This document shows, in pieces, positions 61,842 to 64,000 of a stretch of 64,000 nt of DNA. This stretch comes from Moringa oleifera (lineage: Eukaryota; Streptophyta; Magnoliopsida; Brassicales; Moringaceae): the NCBI GenBank assembly GCA_021397835.1, contig JAJFZO010000049.1, forward strand, positions 1,927,001 through 1,991,000, given 5' to 3'. Every line of letters starts with the position of its first letter. Position 1 is the stretch's first letter. A model generated the notes under the pieces. That model was not told where the DNA came from, did no database searches, and worked only from the letters and a program-made list of their open reading frames with translations. The position numbers and the translations under genes were made by a program.

Positions 61842-64000
61842 CTACTCGACTCTTTTGATTACCTACTCCTACTTCCCTTGCCTTCTCGTTTGATTCGATT
61901 GACTGATAAATTGCGTAGGTTTGGTGGCCGTTGTAGCTTATTAATGATTAAGATTCTGCTTTTTGTGATCTACCTCCCCTCTTTTTGTCTTCTATGGACT
62001 CCAAAATCACCTACAATGTAGAAATTTCTGCTTTCTTCAGCGTGTGAGTGTGAATAATGTGCGAACAATCATGATACTGTCGCAAATGGTCATTGAAAGT
62101 GAAGCTACAGCAGAGATTCACGCCCTGCGAGAATGATTACATACAAAACGAAGAACCTTAAAAAAGAAAAAACACAAAAAACAAAATATCTGAAAACAAT
62201 GGAGAGAACCATAAAGGATAAAATCAATAATTAATCACAAAAATAACCAACGACGACGTTTGGCAGCGGGAAAATGTTACCGCCACGGTGAGAGTGACTA
62301 CTATTGGTGAAACTGAACCCCTGGCGGTTATCTTAAAGCGGAACGGTAACGGACAATTTGTTTGATTGGTGTTTTATGGCTTGCTATCATATTTGTACCT
62401 GGCTTGACGGCTCAGTTTCCAATTACGTGTTTGATGAATGATAAATTTGCTAACTAAGCATGTGGGTCACATTTGGATCAACCCGACCCGGTCCATAAAA
62501 ATATGGGCTTTGAAATATGACCCAATTTTATTACAAGTGGATTTGGACTTTAGAGTTCAGGATGTGAGTTGGACTTGTAAGATCAAAGAATGAAGCCTGT
62601 TAATCGATGGGATAATTTCTTATTTTTTTGACAATTAGAGCTTCCCATTAAGTTCTTTAAACACATTTCAAGGAGAATTTTTTAATTTATAATAATAATT
62701 TTTAAAAATAAAAAATTTTAATTATTAAATTTATTCAATGATAAAAAAATCTAACAAAATATATCTCCTGATATCTTTTCATGGCCAAGCCATAAGGAAT
62801 TATACATATGATCATGGCAGCAAAATGTATAGTTTAAATCTTAAAGATGAAGCCATGTCTGTGTGGTTCTTTTAAGCTCATGCGGGAGGAACTAGAGAAG
62901 GTTAAATATCACGATCGTGGAAACAGCCTGCTCATTGATGGGATTAATCACTTCAATCTGTTGCTGAGGTGAAAAGCTGTAGCTCCACCAGAATCAATGA
63001 GGAAACTAAAGAAGAACGAACAGAAGAAATTACAAATGGGTTTAGAAAATCTTGATAACTTTTTCATTCACGATATCATATAAGGAGGTGCATGCCACAT
63101 CAAAATTTGCAGGCCACGACTCTCCGACCAACCAGAAGCTGGGTGTCTTGTCGCTGTCTTGGATTCAGGTTTCAACTGTGTAAGAGACAGAGAGAGAGAG
63201 TTGTAAGCAAGGTAGCGTATATGCGATAGTTGAGGTCGCTTTTCAGAACATATTTTCAATGAAACTCTCGTACATGGGTGATGCAATTAGTGCCTTTTTA
63301 TTCCACTGATCGATATCAATACATTCCTGCTGGTACAATTAGGTAAGAACCCACCAAGGAAAAGGTACCATTGAAGGGTACAAATTAAGGTTTAATGTCA
63401 TGACCTAATTTGGACATGAATAAAGAAATACATCTAGAAGAAGATCATCCTATGATGTATAGATACATAAGAAGATGATAAGCCGAAGGCACCTTGTAGC
63501 CTTTAAAGATTGACCAAGACAGAAAGCCAAATCAGTAGCTAGTGGTATACATCTTTGAAGCACATATACTAATATCATGGAATATAATAAAATGGTTGCC
63601 ACTGTCTGGCCACACATGCACTGAACAGGAACAAAATGAGGTCACTTTCTCTCTCATGATATCTAGAGGGTGACCTAAATTAGGTCTTTGCTTTTCCTCC
63701 CTTCTGATCACCAGTAAGTGTTTACCACAGATCATGATTTGGTAAGTTAATTTAGAAAAGGTTTTGAGTGAGATTTCAGATTTCAGTTGGCCGACCAGTT
63801 TACATGCAGATTATAAGCTTGCAAGATTGTATATATTTATTATAAGGTTTCTGTAATTTTTTGAAAACCCTAATAGGTTTTAGTTTCATACTTACCTTGC
63901 TTTTAATTCACAGTCAAGTCATTAAGTTCTTGTAAATCTATTAGCCCTGAATAAGGGCTCATAGTAGTTTGGAAGGGAGAGTTCAATCATTTTGGGAAAG
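61842..64000. other. ORMDL promoter side and right-edge spacer
   Basis: The first 300 bases hold the ORMDL leader and promoter. The rest has a short AT-rich part at 62620-62770 and a GA tract near 63188-63202. No frame is long or recognisable enough to call a gene. Confidence 0.5.

Overview
The window is nuclear DNA from a eudicot plant, probably a core eudicot. The evidence is GT-AG introns of about 80 bp to over 1 kb, AT-rich introns and spacers, CT/GA microsatellites next to start codons, and plant-specific families (LBD, Dof, R2R3-MYB, GH100 invertase, laccase). The species cannot be told from the sequence. I rebuilt all gene models by hand from splice sites, reading phase and family resemblance. 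Family comparisons rest on memory, not on searches.

Layout, left to right. 1-9746 (-): a Rav1/DmX-like WD40 protein of the RAVE type, nine exons seen, running off the left edge. 11066-11776 (-): a LOB-domain (LBD) transcription factor. 13028-16170 (-): a kinesin-light-chain-related (KLCR) TPR gene that looks decayed, with an in-frame stop and two apparent frameshifts. 18056-18743 (+): a 97-residue membrane protein. 21632-25478 (+): an alkaline/neutral invertase with a long acidic, repetitive N-terminus. 26401-26649 (+): an 82-residue plant protein. 31596-33840 (+): a laccase of the LAC6 type. 35509-38359 (-): a PNPOx-like FMN-binding protein. 40680-41676 (-): an R2R3-MYB with a bHLH-binding motif. 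43511-47144 (-): a WDR44-like WD40 protein. 55778-57227 (+): a Dof factor of the DAG1/DAG2 type. 58782-61841 (-): an ORMDL protein.

The genes do not form a pathway or cluster. The DmX-like, LAC6, PNPOx-like and DAG genes match, in order, what I recall of Arabidopsis At2g46560-At2g46590, so this is probably an ancestral syntenic block with other genes interspersed. Gene-poor spacers (26.7-31.6 kb and 47.8-55.8 kb) and very AT-rich blocks (9.9-10.7, 19.4-21.0, 38.6-40.4 and 50.3-52.6 kb) hold diverged repeats, a possible SINE and microsatellites. I found no CRISPR array, tRNA, rRNA or intact transposase, and no new multi-gene system. The most notable find is the KLCR locus: it keeps its introns and most of its sequence but carries three lesions, one of which a shifted splice donor could bypass.
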